Shown one piece after another: positions 42,714-54,216 of a stretch of DNA of 64,000 nucleotides. The notes beneath the pieces are model-generated. The model saw nothing but the letters and a program-made list of their open reading frames with translations. It searched no databases and was not told where the DNA came from. Every line of letters begins with the position of its first letter. The stretch's first letter is position 1. Source of the stretch: Mesostigma viride (lineage: Eukaryota > Streptophyta > Mesostigmatophyceae > Mesostigmatales > Mesostigmataceae). A program made the position numbers and the translations under genes. The stretch covers positions 705,699 to 769,698 of the forward strand of contig RPFO01000891.1 in NCBI GenBank assembly GCA_009746045.1, given 5' to 3'.

Positions 42714-45700
42714 CTACTCATCAAAACGGCTCCTCCGTTTGGGGGGAGGCGGCTTGCCCACAGGGGCTGGCGTGTGCGCCTTGACAATCTTCTTCCACCG
42801 CGTCTTGTCCTGCATGGCAGTCCAAAGACGGGAGAGAGAGTGGATGCGGTACTCAAACTGGGCTGGGACCACTAGGTCGTCCAGCAACATCTGGGTATAG
42901 GTCATGGCATGTTTCCCTACCTTTTTAGGAATGTTCTTGGGGCCAGGCCAGGTCAAAATGTGCCGCCCCGGTTGGCCGAGCCGCTGGGGACCGGCCAGAC
43001 CAAGGGCGGTGTCGACCTGGCTGGTGCGAGCAAGATGTCCTACAAATGCTATCCTACGCTGTCTAATCTCGTCCGAAATACGCGGCATACCGTGATACAA
43101 AGACTCTAAGGACCTACGCTGAGAAAACCCGACATTCAGGACCTGTCGGAGCATCCGGGTTACCGTGCCGTCTAGCTTGGCTGCCAGTGTTGCCGTGAGT
43201 GTCCACGCCTCGGCGCCATACGTGAGCACCGTGAGGACGAGGACCTTGAAGAGCATGCGCTTGCGGTGCTCGTCCAGGCCCTTGGAGCGCCAGTAGGTGT
43301 TGAGCGAACGGAGCTTGGCCCAGGAAAGGCCGATGCGGGTGTCCACATCGTCGGCAGTGTCCGGAAGCCAACTCCCCAACAGCTTGAAGCGGTCGCGGAG
43401 TGGGACCTCCGTCCCGTCTAGCAGGCGCGGCAGCGGTGGGCGACTGGAGGCCCCAATCACCATCGCCTCAGTTTTGACACTAATCTCCAACCCCACCGCC
43501 CTCGCCTCCAGGCCCAGACAGTCCAGCCAGGTCTGAATGTGCTCGGGGCGCGCGATGAGGGTGGTGTCGTCCGCATAAATCAGGTCAGCCAGGCGGTAAC
43601 CCGTGCTAACCCCGCCGTGCCCACGCTCGTTAAGGATGTCCAAGCCTGGCTCGAACCCCTTAAGAGCAGTAAAGCGCGCACGTGCCTGGCGCATGACGTG
43701 GTCCACGACAATAATGAACAGGTATGGAGACAGGACACAACCTTGCCACACCCCGTGGTGAAGGGGGAATGGTGGGGTGGTGCCTTCCGCAGTCCGCACT
43801 ACTGCCTGTGAGCCCTCATACAGTCGGCGAATGGCAGCAATAAACGCTGGTGGCACGCGGTCCAGAGCTAGGATGGCCCAAAGAGCCTCCCAGAGGACCG
43901 TGTCAAAGGCCTTGATATAGTCAACAAAAATGAGGACCAGCGGCAAACTGTCAGGGGGAAGGCGACGCACCTCCTCCATCAACCGGCGCGCGACAAACAC
44001 AGCCATGACAGTGTTACGACCACTACGGAAACCCATCTGAGACTCACCCAGGTGTGGGTCCAGCGCGGCGCGGAGCCTGTGCAGCATCATGCGCATGAAG
44101 ACCTTCAGCGCGGCGCTCTGGAGGCAGACACCCCGGTAGTTACCGGGGTCAGCAGCAGAGCCCTTCTTGTACAGCATGACGCGGATGGCCGTCTGCCACT
44201 CAGCAGGCGGAGGCTCGTCAGAGAGCAGGACACGGTTGCAGAACGCCAGCAGAAGATCCCTAACCGCCAGATCAGGGGTCTTCAGCAGCTCAGCAGAAAG
44301 GTGGTCGGCACCGACCGCCGCATCGTACCGCAGGCGAGCAAGGGCGCCGTCCAATTCCTCCAAAGTGAAGGGGTGGACGACGTCGTTGGTGGCAAGGCAG
44401 CCCTCCTTCAAGGCGGGGACTTGGTAGTCCGCGGCCGAGGAGGGGGGCGCTGGCGGCGGCGGGGGTCCGGCGACCCCGAGGCGGGCGGCCGTCTCGGGGT
44501 GAAGCGGCGGGGGGGGGCGCGAGCCCCACCGGTCAAGGAAACATTGTGGGCCAACCAGCGGTCAAGGCTTACCGGCGCCGTGCCGTCCCCCGTGTGCTCC
44601 ACCGGGGTGCGCTGCCGCCGGCCGCCGAGCCGGTCGAGGTGGTACCACATGTCCTTGCCCTGGTTGCGAGCCTGGCAGGCCTTGGCATCCGCGATGCACT
44701 GGGCCGCCTCCGCGTCCTGAGCGTGCTCGTAGGCCTCCACAAGGGCGGCCTTGAGCAATGGTTTCTGCAGCGGGTCCCGGTTACGCTTGAGGCGGTGCCG
44801 GGCGGCCAAGACCTTGGGGTCCTGGCGGTAGAGCGGGCCGGGGCGGCGGCGGGGCATGACCGGCAGGTGCCGGGCCGCCAGCAACGGGGCACGGGCCGCA
44901 AAGCCCGCAAAAATGGCTGCGTTGGGGGCACCATTGTCCAGCTCGTCGACGTCCGCCCGGGCGTCCAGTGCCGACAGGTACTTCCGTCGGCACCAGTTCC
45001 GCTCGTGCTCGGCGTCCGTCCAGTCCTCAGGATCTCCCTTGACCGGACGTAGAGCAGACCAGTCAGGGCGGACCACTGGGGCGCGGCGCGCGGGGACGTG
45101 GAACCGGAGCCGAAGGGTCGCGCGCACCAACCGGTGGTCAGAGCACACCGTGGGCGTGTCAAACACTCGGGTGTCCAGAACCGAGGTACACCTGGGCTGC
45201 CGTACCACCACGTAGTCCAGACAGGCCTGACGGCCGTTAGGGCCACGAAAAGTGACCAAGTCCTGGGAGGGACGTTGGAAGTGGCAGTTGACAGCAACCA
45301 TCCCGCTATCCCGCAAAAAGGCAGAAAACAGGGGAGTGTTGTCATTAGCAGCAGTGTCAGCAGGCGCAAAGCGACTGCCAGCAGTACCCACGGGGAGCGT
45401 GGCATTGGCGTCTAGCAGCATAACCAAAAAGTGGCGGGCCGGGGTGGCCCCCTCAAGGCTATGCAAGTCCTCGAAGAACTTCTGGCGTTCCAACGCAGGT
45501 AGACCACTATGGGGTGCGTAGCCCACCCCCACCGTGAGGTGGTGTTTAGACCGCCCCTCGACGGAGGTGAAGTGTGCTACCATAAGGCGTGGCGTTAGAA
45601 ACTTAAGCGTGCTGAGGCTAGCAACTGCCAGCGGCGAACACAAAAGACCAACACCACCTTGGCCAGACGTACCGCTGCCAGCAAAGTAAAACCTCCAGCC

Positions 45701-46189
45701 ACCCGCCAAGCGAGCAGTGCTCACCATGCCAAGTGGCACCGTGCGGCGGTGTTCCTGGACGCCTAATATAGATACACGATGCTCAATGCAGAATGCGACT
45801 AGCTCCTCTACCCGGCAGCTATGGTCGTCATCTAGCAGTGTGCGGGTGTTAAAAGTGGCAAGGGCCAAGGATGCCTGCTGGCCCACCAGGGGAGGACGAC
45901 GATGGATGATGGGGGTGGATGCGGCGGGGGGTGGAGGTGGGGGTGAAACGGAGGGGGGAAGTGAAGCGGTAGAAATAGTGCTTTTCATCGCATTTATTTT
46001 GTCCTGCAAGCGTAGGATGCGAGCCTGCCGCTTGCTCGGGGTATTCGGGGTTGGGGCTGATTGCACAACGCCGAGGCGTAGGTAATCGAGCAAACGTTGG
46101 GTTTTACGAATCTGACATTTGACAGATGAGGTTGTGGCCCGAAATACCGGCACCACCATGGCTTTCACCCGACGGTTAGGTCGAGGCAT
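42714..46189 (-). CDS. LINE ORF2p: APE endonuclease + reverse transcriptase, one frame break
   Basis: The endonuclease part (46189 to about 44520) has the EEP-fold signatures TFNTRTL, VQEHRR and the catalytic SDH in VCSDHRLV (about 45140). The reverse transcriptase part (about 44500 to 42714) has FVDYIKAFD (about 43920), a GVWQGCVLSP-type motif and the catalytic YADD (YADDTTLIA, about 43565). A C-terminal RISDEIRQRRIAFVGHLAR / W-x-x-I-V-K-A-H-T-P region follows. The two parts lie in different frames that meet at a C9 run near 44511-44519, so one base lost or gained there separates them. Without it the protein would be about 1158 aa, a normal LINE ORF2 size. It nicks target DNA and copies the element RNA in place. 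No RNase H or Cys-His knuckle was recognised. Confidence 0.88.
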
Positions 46190-46263
46190 GGTAGTGGAAC
46201 GGGACTGTTTAGAGGCTGTCTCCGAAGCCTGTTAGCCGCGAGCCGACGAGGAAGGTTGTCTAC

Positions 46264-47471
46264 CTACTGGTCACCACCAGGGGCAGCACGCTTCTCACCA
46301 CGAGACTTCTCACTACGAGACTCTGCACCCGTGGTGTTAATCTCAACACCTTCAAAGTAGGCAACCCAGCGACCATCCGTCTTCAAACGCATCTGCACAC
46401 GCTTCCCCCCTGTACGTACCCATCCCGGATGGCCACGACCTTCGCGTGATTCCAGACCTTGCTCCTTGCCGCCAGCTGTGCAGGGGTGTAGTCCTCGTCC
46501 ATGCTGATGGGGCTGCCCTTGAGCAGGCGACGGGCGCCCATGACCCGTTTCTGGTCGTTCACGTGGGCCATGGTGACCAAAACCAGGCCAGCTGGGCCTG
46601 GCAGGCGAATGGCCCTTTCAATGGTCACGTGATCCTGCAGCTGCAGCAACCCCAAGAACGCGGGTCCCCGCAAGGCCTCGGTAAGTGCGCGTGCGGTGTC
46701 ATGCTTGCCCCTCTCAAAATCCTTGAGAATGATATTGCGTTGGCGGAGCTGAGCCACATTCTGTGACGCGACTGCGGTGGCAGCCGACTTAGCCGCCTGG
46801 GCGACTATGGCATCCAGGTTCTTCCCCGCCGCATCCGCGAACGTGACCCGCTTGGGGGGGGAGGTGGCCATGGCCGCCTTCAATTCCAGCAATGTGGCTT
46901 GGGTGACAGCAGAGTTAGCAGCCAAAGACTTGAGCGCACCTTGCACAGACTTGAGCTCAGAGGTGAGCGCCTGCAGCGCAGTGGAGTCGGCTGCGCCGGC
47001 AGGGGTGTCGGCATCGGCCGAGGTGTCGGATGCGGCCGCGATGGTCGCCAGCGGTTTGCAGAGTTCAGGGCAGCATGTAAAGAGGCAGGAGGTGCGTAGC
47101 TGATCGTCTTCCCAGTGCTGCCACTCCGCGGAGGGGTCATCCTCAACTGCGCCGGTCTCGGGGTTGCGGATGTTGTCTTCGGCTTCGTGTCGGAGTTTGA
47201 GGATTTTCCTCACGTCGTCGACCGACACGGTGAAAATTGCCGCAATGTCGGCCGGTTGCAGGCGACCGAGGCTTGTATATTTGGTTAAATCAGACGGTGA
47301 GAGCGGTGACTTTTCAGGCGTGGGGGTAGCCTCGACGGCCATGGAAGTGATTTCCGTAGTACGCGGCTTCTTGGGAGCGGCGGGAGCGGTGCCGGCGAGG
47401 GGGCTGGCTGCGGCAAGAATGTCTTCCAGCGAGCGGTTTTCTGGGGCGGCAGGTGTCGTAGCGGTCTCCAT
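46264..47471 (-). CDS. LINE ORF1p (L1-ORF1-like), one frame break near the end
   Basis: From METATTPAAPENRSLEDI at 47471 a frame of 362 aa runs to 46383. A Pro/Ala-rich N-terminus is followed by a helical stretch (LQALTSELKSVQGALKSLA) and then an RRM/C-terminal-like region (RQRNIILKDFERGKHDTARA, LVLVTMAHVNDQKRVMGARR, SMDEDYTP). The last residues before the stop look wrong. Shifting one base at the C6 run (46405-46410) continues into KRVQMRLKTDGRWVAYFEG and a stop at 46264, giving about 402 aa. ORF1p coats element RNA. It differs in sequence from the ORF1-like protein at 58002-59377. Confidence 0.8.
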
Positions 47472-47782
47472 AGCTGCGGGGAAGATGTCGAATGCTGGGC
47501 GGGGGGCGCAGGCGTGCTATTCACGAAGAGGATGCCGCCATGTCGATTCGAAAATAGCGATATCTGCTGGGCAGGCCGAGGTCGAGAACGTACGAAATCG
47601 GGGACGATAGCTGCCGGAAATTATACCAGCATGTTCGTCGTCAAAAGACGAGTCGAATGCAACAAACCCGACTAAATTTCATGGCCTGAGTCGAAAGTTA
47701 TGAGCATTCTCGGCAGCCATAGCTCGGCATAATTTTCGCACCCATCGGACTGCTATCTGCCTCCATATTACAGACAAACCAG

Positions 47783-48450
47783 GAGGAAATACTGGTCAGC
47801 AAATGGGAAACCACTGAAAAGGTCTAGCTAGTCAGTCATTACGTTAGCCATGCCATGATTCCAAACGTCCAAGAACTGCACACGGTGCAAAGGCAAAAAT
47901 CCGGAGGACAGCACTTTCAAATGTGCGGCGGGAACCAAAAGCCCGCGTATGCCAGAAAACATCGTGTTGCTGCAGCGACGCGACGATGTGGACAACGAAT
48001 CCAGTGCCAAGCTCAGAACGGCCGCAAAGGAGATCTGGCACCACAGGGTTCAGATGTGCGGAGATGATCTGCGCTGGTTGTCTCATTGAGATACTACGCG
48101 ATCCAGCCGGTCCACGACGTGTTTGTAGCTCTAGCTTGTGCCAAGGGGCAGCACCGAACAGATGTGGGTGACGTTGCAAAAAACACCGGACTTGACGGAG
48201 CACAATGTCTCGGTCATAGTCGTTGACCAACAAACGATGCAAGAGTTCAACAAGCGTCGTGATGAAATCGACAAGATAAGAACAAAGACGGGAAAAACAA
48301 TGTAACTGACTGAGAACAATGTTCACCATATTTTGCTGTGTGGGAAAGGAGACTGTGAATATGGGGGTAACGAATAAAAGGAATTTGCTGGTATTTAGGA
48401 TCCTTGCGCTTATCATAGACAGCCGTATACGCCAGCCCTTCTTGTTATGG
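47783..48450. repeat. dispersed repeat V, copy 2 (right half after LINE insertion)
   Basis: This continues the repeat begun at 42541-42569 and matches 18871-19500. A 22-bp SINE2-end insertion at 48066-48087 is absent from copy 1. The 269-aa minus frame here is not kept in copy 1 and is not called as a gene. Confidence 0.65.
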
Positions 48451-48593
48451 GTAATGTTAAGATGGAAGTAATTGCAATGAGTATCCTCCGACGTGAGCTT
48501 TAAAGTGAGGGACGCTTGCGGGTAGATGCCAGGCCTGCAGACCAGCGGTGATATACAAATGGACTCTCCTTGATATACAAATGGACTCTCTCG

Positions 48594-48886
48594 AGTGGGC
48601 ACGTGTGTAGTACTCCTACACACACAGATCTCGAATGATTTATCTAGTACCAAATCCGAATGGCTTGCATCACTCCCCGGAAAGGAGAACTTTTGCGGTT
48701 GGACTGTAGTTGTCAGCTGGCGATGCCTTAGGATCAGGAGACCTCCGTCCTATTGCCAGCAAAAGTGGGTGCGAGAGGTCCCCAGTTCGATTCCGGCCTG
48801 GATTCATTTGCAGATCGCGTTTTCCGCGAACCGGCACTGAACGCAAATGGTTTTCACCCTTGCGGCGTGCCAAATCAGAATATACA
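48594..48886 (+). mobile_element. SINE1 copy
   Basis: Order: 'gtgtgtagtactcctacac', 'ttatctagtaccaaatccg', the tRNA-like part with AGTTCGATTCC (about 48784), then the end 'gcggcgtgccaaatcagaat'. AGTTCGATTCC matches the pol III B-box consensus except at one base. It is not a functional tRNA: no 7-bp acceptor pairing or anticodon arm could be built. Confidence 0.75.
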
Positions 48887-48899
48887 AATGGGTTGCGAA

Positions 48900-51090
48900 A
48901 TCAGGGTCACCCTGGATATTAGTCATGGCGAAAGTAATGACATCATCAATGTATCGACATGTGTGGATAAAACGCCTGATGAGAACATCATCGTTTGCAT
49001 GAGGCAATGAGATTCTCCATGAATGCAAGCTCATAAGTGTATATATAGAGGTTTGCAAGGAGCCCCGCGGCACAGTCAGTGCCCATAGGGATGGGCAGCA
49101 CCGATATCTACTATAGCTTGTTGGTATATACATTGCCCGCAAAACAAATGAATGTGTTTTCAACAAGATAAGAGATCCAATGAACAAGGTCAGCCTTCGT
49201 GGTAATATAATTATAAGCATCCCGCACGATAGCACCTGCCGCAGTACGTCCCTAACTCTTAAACCGTTCTCGCGCCGTTTTCGTGGTACCAGTTGAAGTC
49301 CTACCACTCTAACGGACTGAGTTTGTGCGCCTACCAGGCGCCGCGCCAATAATAATTTAACGGTCAAACCTGGGGGGATCGAAAGATCTAGACGTCAGCT
49401 TTCCGTAGAGCACTTCAGACCGTACTTTGGACACCTGGCCAGGGAGAAATGCTTGAGCAAAGTTAGGGGGGTACCATGGTCCAACGGGACCGACGTGCAG
49501 GAAAAATATTGACGCGCACGGCTATGGCGGTGCAAAGAACTGACTGGTACGAGAGAATGGCTTGACGTATTGGACTCAAATTTTGTAGGCATGATTCTTA
49601 GATCCTAAAAATTGAATATCCCTAGCCATGGAAGGTTCGGAGGTACGTAGATGGGTCTCGGGGTGCTGGTCGGCGCAGCAAATGACGTTAGCGGCCAGGC
49701 AGTGATGGTGCGAGTGCTGCATGTTGCTAGGCCGAATTTTCCCAGACATCTGCGCATCGATCAATTTAGTACGTTGTTCCCAACAAGATTTATTAGCATT
49801 GGCAGCCAGTAAAGGCTCGAGGCTACGTCCATTACTCTGGCGTGCTGGCTCGCGCAAGAAAGGTAATCTGCTGTACCGACCTGGTACGTTCTAGCCTCCA
49901 AGCGTGTTCTATTAGCCGTATATAGTTGTATTATCGTTTAAAGCTAATATCAGAGTTATTACCGAGGGGTTGTGATTGTCTTTTTGTTGTTTTGCTGCCT
50001 CTACGCATCGGCTTGTCATGGTTGGGGAATACCATCAGGTCAAGCAGATTTTGGACCATGTTTGGTCACCGTTAGCTGATGCTGCAACGGAAATAGCGAG
50101 GTAACGATTGTTATCGGTCACTAATATGGTAACGTTGATTACCCAATGCTTTTCCTTGGTCAAGCACCCCGAGACAAGTTCTTTTCTGACCAGTGTTAGG
50201 CGTGGCTTCTTGTTTTGCTGGCCAACGCCCACCTTCTTGTTTTGCATCCATTGCATGTGAAAATCGTGGAGATACCCATAACCTGTTTGCATGGGAGCAT
50301 TATACCAACTTATTCCTATTGTTTTATTCATTGTTTCCAAGAACATAGAGGTGTTTTGTCGTTCATTGGGTGTGTTAGTGATGTAGCTCCTTGCCACCCT
50401 TTGTACGCGCGCTTTAGGCCTTGATATGAGCCTTACACCTATTGTATAGCATGAGCTTGTGTCTTATATGCTGGACATGGTGTTGGCATTGCTTTTGTGG
50501 CCATCTAGTTGTTGTTTTGTGCCACTTTGGGATAGGAAACCTATACGGCAGTTCTAGCAACCGTCCCAAAATAGCTTGCACCGTTATAACGGTCTGAGCT
50601 ATTTTGGGCTGTTTGCTAGCTAGCATGTGCAGTTCTGTGACATTTCATGCTGTGAATGCATTGATGGCATGCCTGTGATTCTAATAAACTGCCTTTAAAA
50701 GGCCAGGGCCACCTGATTTGTGTAAATGGTCTATAATGCATTATATATGTCTCCAACCCCATGTGCACCGTACCCCCCCGGGGGGGGTGCTATTTATAGC
50801 ATGCATGGGGCATAGATATGTGACCAACCAAATTTCCCAAACATTATTTGATATAAAAGCATGCTTGGTTCCAAGGGTGGGCCAGAAAATGTTATTTGGC
50901 TAGTTACTCTCAGGCGCACAAAGATACCCAAACTCAGTCCGTTTCGGTGGTTCCAGTCCAGACGGTTGAAGAGCTAAGAGCCACGTTGCCGTGGCCTTAA
51001 TTGGTCTGAGAAACACGCACGTGCAGGTGGTTGCGCCCGTGAGGCCTACGTGCATACAGAAGAGTAAGGAGGCTATACCTATAAACGAGC
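48900..51090. other. AT-rich stretch, no gene seen
   Basis: Short open frames only. Around 50770-50800 a C7G8 palindrome next to 'tgctatttatagc' resembles 54390-54425 inside the piggyBac element ('tataaatagcccccc...ggggggtacggtg'). A decayed piggyBac relative may therefore lie here, but termini were not found. Confidence 0.35.
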
Positions 51091-51233
51091 GGACCGGCAC
51101 TGAACGCAAATGGTTTTCACCTTTGCGGCGTGCCAAATCAGAATATACCTAAACGAGCTTTCAAATCGTGCAAATCTAGTGTGGTATATAGAGTGGTGAA
51201 ATCATAGGTGGCTATGGGCATAGGTATACGCTG

Positions 51234-51572
51234 GTGTTCAGCCCGTCTCACGGTGCGAGACTGAACAAGTCTCGCGTGCAGACACGTGTGTAGTACTCCT
51301 ACACACAGATCTCGAGTGATTTATCTAGTACCAAATCCGAAAGGCTTGCATCACTCCCCGGACAGGAGAACTTTTGCGGATGACTGTAGGTGTAAGTTGG
51401 CGATGCCATGGTAACCGGAGACGTCCGTCCTATAGTCAGCAAAATTGGTGCGAGAGGTCCCCAGTTCGATTCCGGTCGGATTCATTTGCAGATCGCGTTT
51501 TCCGCGTTTTCCGCGGCCTGGCACTGAACGCAAAGGTTTTCACCTTTGCGGAGTGTCTGATCAGAATATACG
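51234..51572 (+). mobile_element. SINE1 copy, preceded by a second SINE1 3' end
   Basis: A full unit runs from 'cagcccgtctcacggtgcg' to 'tctgatcagaatata'. A separate 3' end (51092-51148, 'ggcgtgccaaatcagaatata') lies about 90 bp before it, the same tail-then-unit layout as at 57572-60150. Confidence 0.75.
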
Positions 51573-51937
51573 CTCTCTGCTGCTGTCTTAGAACGGCTAA
51601 GGGCGGCAAGGCGTAGGCGTACTTGGGCTGAGTCTATGACAATCCAACTACCAGCGCATTCATATCCGGCATTCGACAGCACCTCCACCCATAATGCATT
51701 GGCTTCGGGGAGAAGAGCATTCAAAGCATGTGCCCAGATGAGTTTCGAGAGAGGCATCAGTCGGGCGGAATGCGACGCAGCAATGGTGCGCAAAGCAACA
51801 GGAGTTATGTGCAGCTTAAGAGTGAGATACAGATATGGGAACGTAGTGGTGGTGGCGCGTTGCTGCCGCTAGCTTATATAAAAGGAATGCCCGAGCAACA
51901 ATGTTTTGGCTGTGCAGAAAAGCCCGATGAGCAGCAG

Positions 51938-51972
51938 TGATACTGCGCTGGTTGTCTCCTGGCTTGATACTG
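51938..51972 (+). mobile_element. 19-bp micro-insertion of SINE2 3' end with 8-bp TSD
   Basis: TGATACTG flanks 'cgctggttgtctcctggct' at 51938-51945 and 51965-51972. Confidence 0.6.
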
Positions 51973-53132
51973 GCGGTGGACTGTGCACGCTGAACATAGG
52001 TAGGGCTGGACGCCAACTCGTGTTGCAAATTAAGTAGCAAGGTAGTGAGCACTTCTTGCAGATAAAAGCAAAGTTGTTGGCACTCGATCTTGTCAACACA
52101 CGTGATGAGGCGGGGGCCCGGCAGGGCCGCCGACCAGGGTGGCCGGGCGGGCGGCGGCGGCTGGGAGCAGGGGCGGGGGCGGCGCGGCTGTCCCCACGAC
52201 CTCAGCCGTGTCCGCAGCCCAGGTACGAAGCCGCTTGGCTGGGGCGCCAGGAACGTCCTGGCGGTGGGGCCGGCCGAGGCCGTCTGGGTGCCCGAGGCTC
52301 TTCAATGTACCAGAACCAGGCCCCCGGCCCCCCTTGCCGTTGTGCTTCTGCTGGCAGCTGCGCAGGTCCTTGACTGTCTGCACTGAGCGTCTGCCTTCTC
52401 AGCCTGCTCGTAGGCGGCCCGCAGAGCTGCTTGTGCACAGCCCTGGTTTGGCGGTCTGGTCCCTGTTGCGGCGGAGCATCTGCCTTAGTAGCGGCGACCA
52501 CTGTCGGTGCGTGACGGTGGACAGCAATTAAGCTGTCGGCGCGGAGGCAAGGAGGGGAGGGTGCGGGCAGCCAAACGGTACTTGGCAGCCGGATATACCG
52601 CGAAGTGATCACTGAAATATCACCCGGCGGCGGAATGGCGTGTAACTACTGGCGACTGGGCACCCAGGGGTCGAAAACGGCCAGGAAGTCGTCCCTGTGC
52701 GACATAGCCGGGCCTGCTCTTCTGCATGCTGACATCTTGTCGGCATCCTTCTGTACAGTCCGGAGCGCACCTTGAGATCTGGCTGAGGCGCCAGTTGTCG
52801 CGACGGTTTCACGCCAGGAAACCGCAATCTGATGCGGCCGGCGAGCACGAGGCGGTGATCAGATTCCTGATTCCACCGTGCTGACAGAATCTTGCAGCAC
52901 GCGAGCATCGACAACTGCCGAGGGGCGCTGAGCCCGGCCGGTACGCAGCTATAGTCAAGGCACACCACCCGAACCGACGGCCCAAAAAAGGTGGCAAGCT
53001 GCTCAGACTGCGGGGCGTGTGAAAGAAGCATTGCATGCAACCAGCGCAGATTCGGCCAGCAGATATTTCGCAAATAGAGCCGTGTTACCGTTGGCTGTCG
53101 TGTTGGTTGGGGATCGAGTATTGAGCGCCCCC

Positions 53133-53709
53133 AATGCCAACTCTTCTGAGAGTCTTTGTATCATGCATGGTATGCCTCGTATTTCGGACGAGATTAGGCA
53201 GCGTAGGTTAGCATTTGTAGGACACCTTGCTCGCACCAGCCAGGTCGACACCGCCCTTGCATGGTCTGGCCGGCCCCCAGCGGCTTGGCCAGCCAGGGCG
53301 ACACATTCTGACCTGGCCTGGCCCCAACAAGGGCATTCCCAAAAGGGTAGGGAAACCTGTCACGAACTACATCCAGATGTTGCTAGACGACCTAGTGGTC
53401 CCAGCCTGGGCAGTTTGATCGAGAACCGCATCCACTCTCTCTCCCGTCTTTGGACTGCCATGCAGGACAAGACGCGGTGGCAGAAGATTGTCAAGGCTCG
53501 CACGCCCGACCCTGTGGGCAAGCCACCTCCCCACAAGAGGAGGAGGCGTTAATTTGATGAGTAGTGTAGTTAGGATTTTCTACTAGACTAGATAGCTTCG
53601 AGTCAGGATAGTTCGATTACGCGGCTCTCTCCACTCCACCATGATTCCATCATGGAATATGTGCTACATGATCTCCCAACGGAGGCATGTTATAATTTTA
53701 ATGCCAACT
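53133..53709 (+). mobile_element. 557-bp 5'-truncated LINE with 10-bp TSD
   Basis: The insert 53143-53699 lies between AATGCCAACT copies (53133-53142 and 53700-53709). It carries the ORF2 C-terminus (RISDEIRQRRLAFVGHLAR to PVGKPPPHKRRRR, with indels), the 3' UTR and the hairpin at about 53673-53684. It interrupts the endonuclease frame of the old LINE. Confidence 0.92.
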
Positions 53710-54216
53710 GGCAGCGTGGCGTTGGCGTCGAGCAGCATAACCAGGAAGTGCTGAGCTGAGATGTTGGCGCCTCCTCCTCCTTGAGGGCGCTGAAGAAAGC
53801 CTCACGTTCCGCCTGAGCTCGACCCGCATGTGGTGCATATCCCACGATAACGGTTAGCGTGTGGTGTGAATGACCCTCAGTGGCCGAAAAAGTGGCCACT
53901 AGCTAGCACACGCGGGGATCGCAACACGATGGACTGGAGGTGCGCTGATGCTGCCGGTCAGAGCACAAGAGGCCCACAACACCTTGACCCGGCACGTCGC
54001 CTCCACCATAGTGGATTACCGCCAGCCCGCACGAAGGTCATCGACCAGAAGACCGTTGACCCCTTGCTGGGGGTCGACGGTGCGTCGGTGCTCCTGGACC
54101 CCGAGGACAGCGATCTTGTTGTCGGCGCACAATGCGATTGATCAGCTCGTCGACGCGATGGCGTGCTGGGGTGCCGCCGCTCGTAGAAGGATCTGCAGGT
54201 CCCGAGGGTGCGCACA

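Larger units (their letters stand above)
42562..47790 (-). mobile_element. near full-length APE-type LINE with 8-bp TSD
   Basis: The element is 42570-47782, 5213 bp. GAGGAAAT flanks it at 42562-42569 and 47783-47790, and the paralogous repeat at 18851-18910 shows the pre-insertion site. Order on minus: 5' UTR, ORF1, 74-bp gap, ORF2 (endonuclease then reverse transcriptase), ~145-bp 3' region, CTCC-CAAC-GGAG hairpin, AATTTAATTT tail. Only two single-base frame breaks are seen, both in C/G homopolymers. The element is young relative to the other copies. Confidence 0.92.

Noticed and set aside
47844-48653. 269-aa open frame on minus
   Set aside because: The frame is not kept in the paralogous repeat at 18.9 kb, and it overlaps a SINE2 micro-insertion and SINE1 sequence.
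48770-48850. Functional tRNA gene
   Set aside because: Only a B-box-like element and a D-arm-like piece are present; no acceptor stem or anticodon arm pairs. Several copies are dispersed, so it is a SINE.
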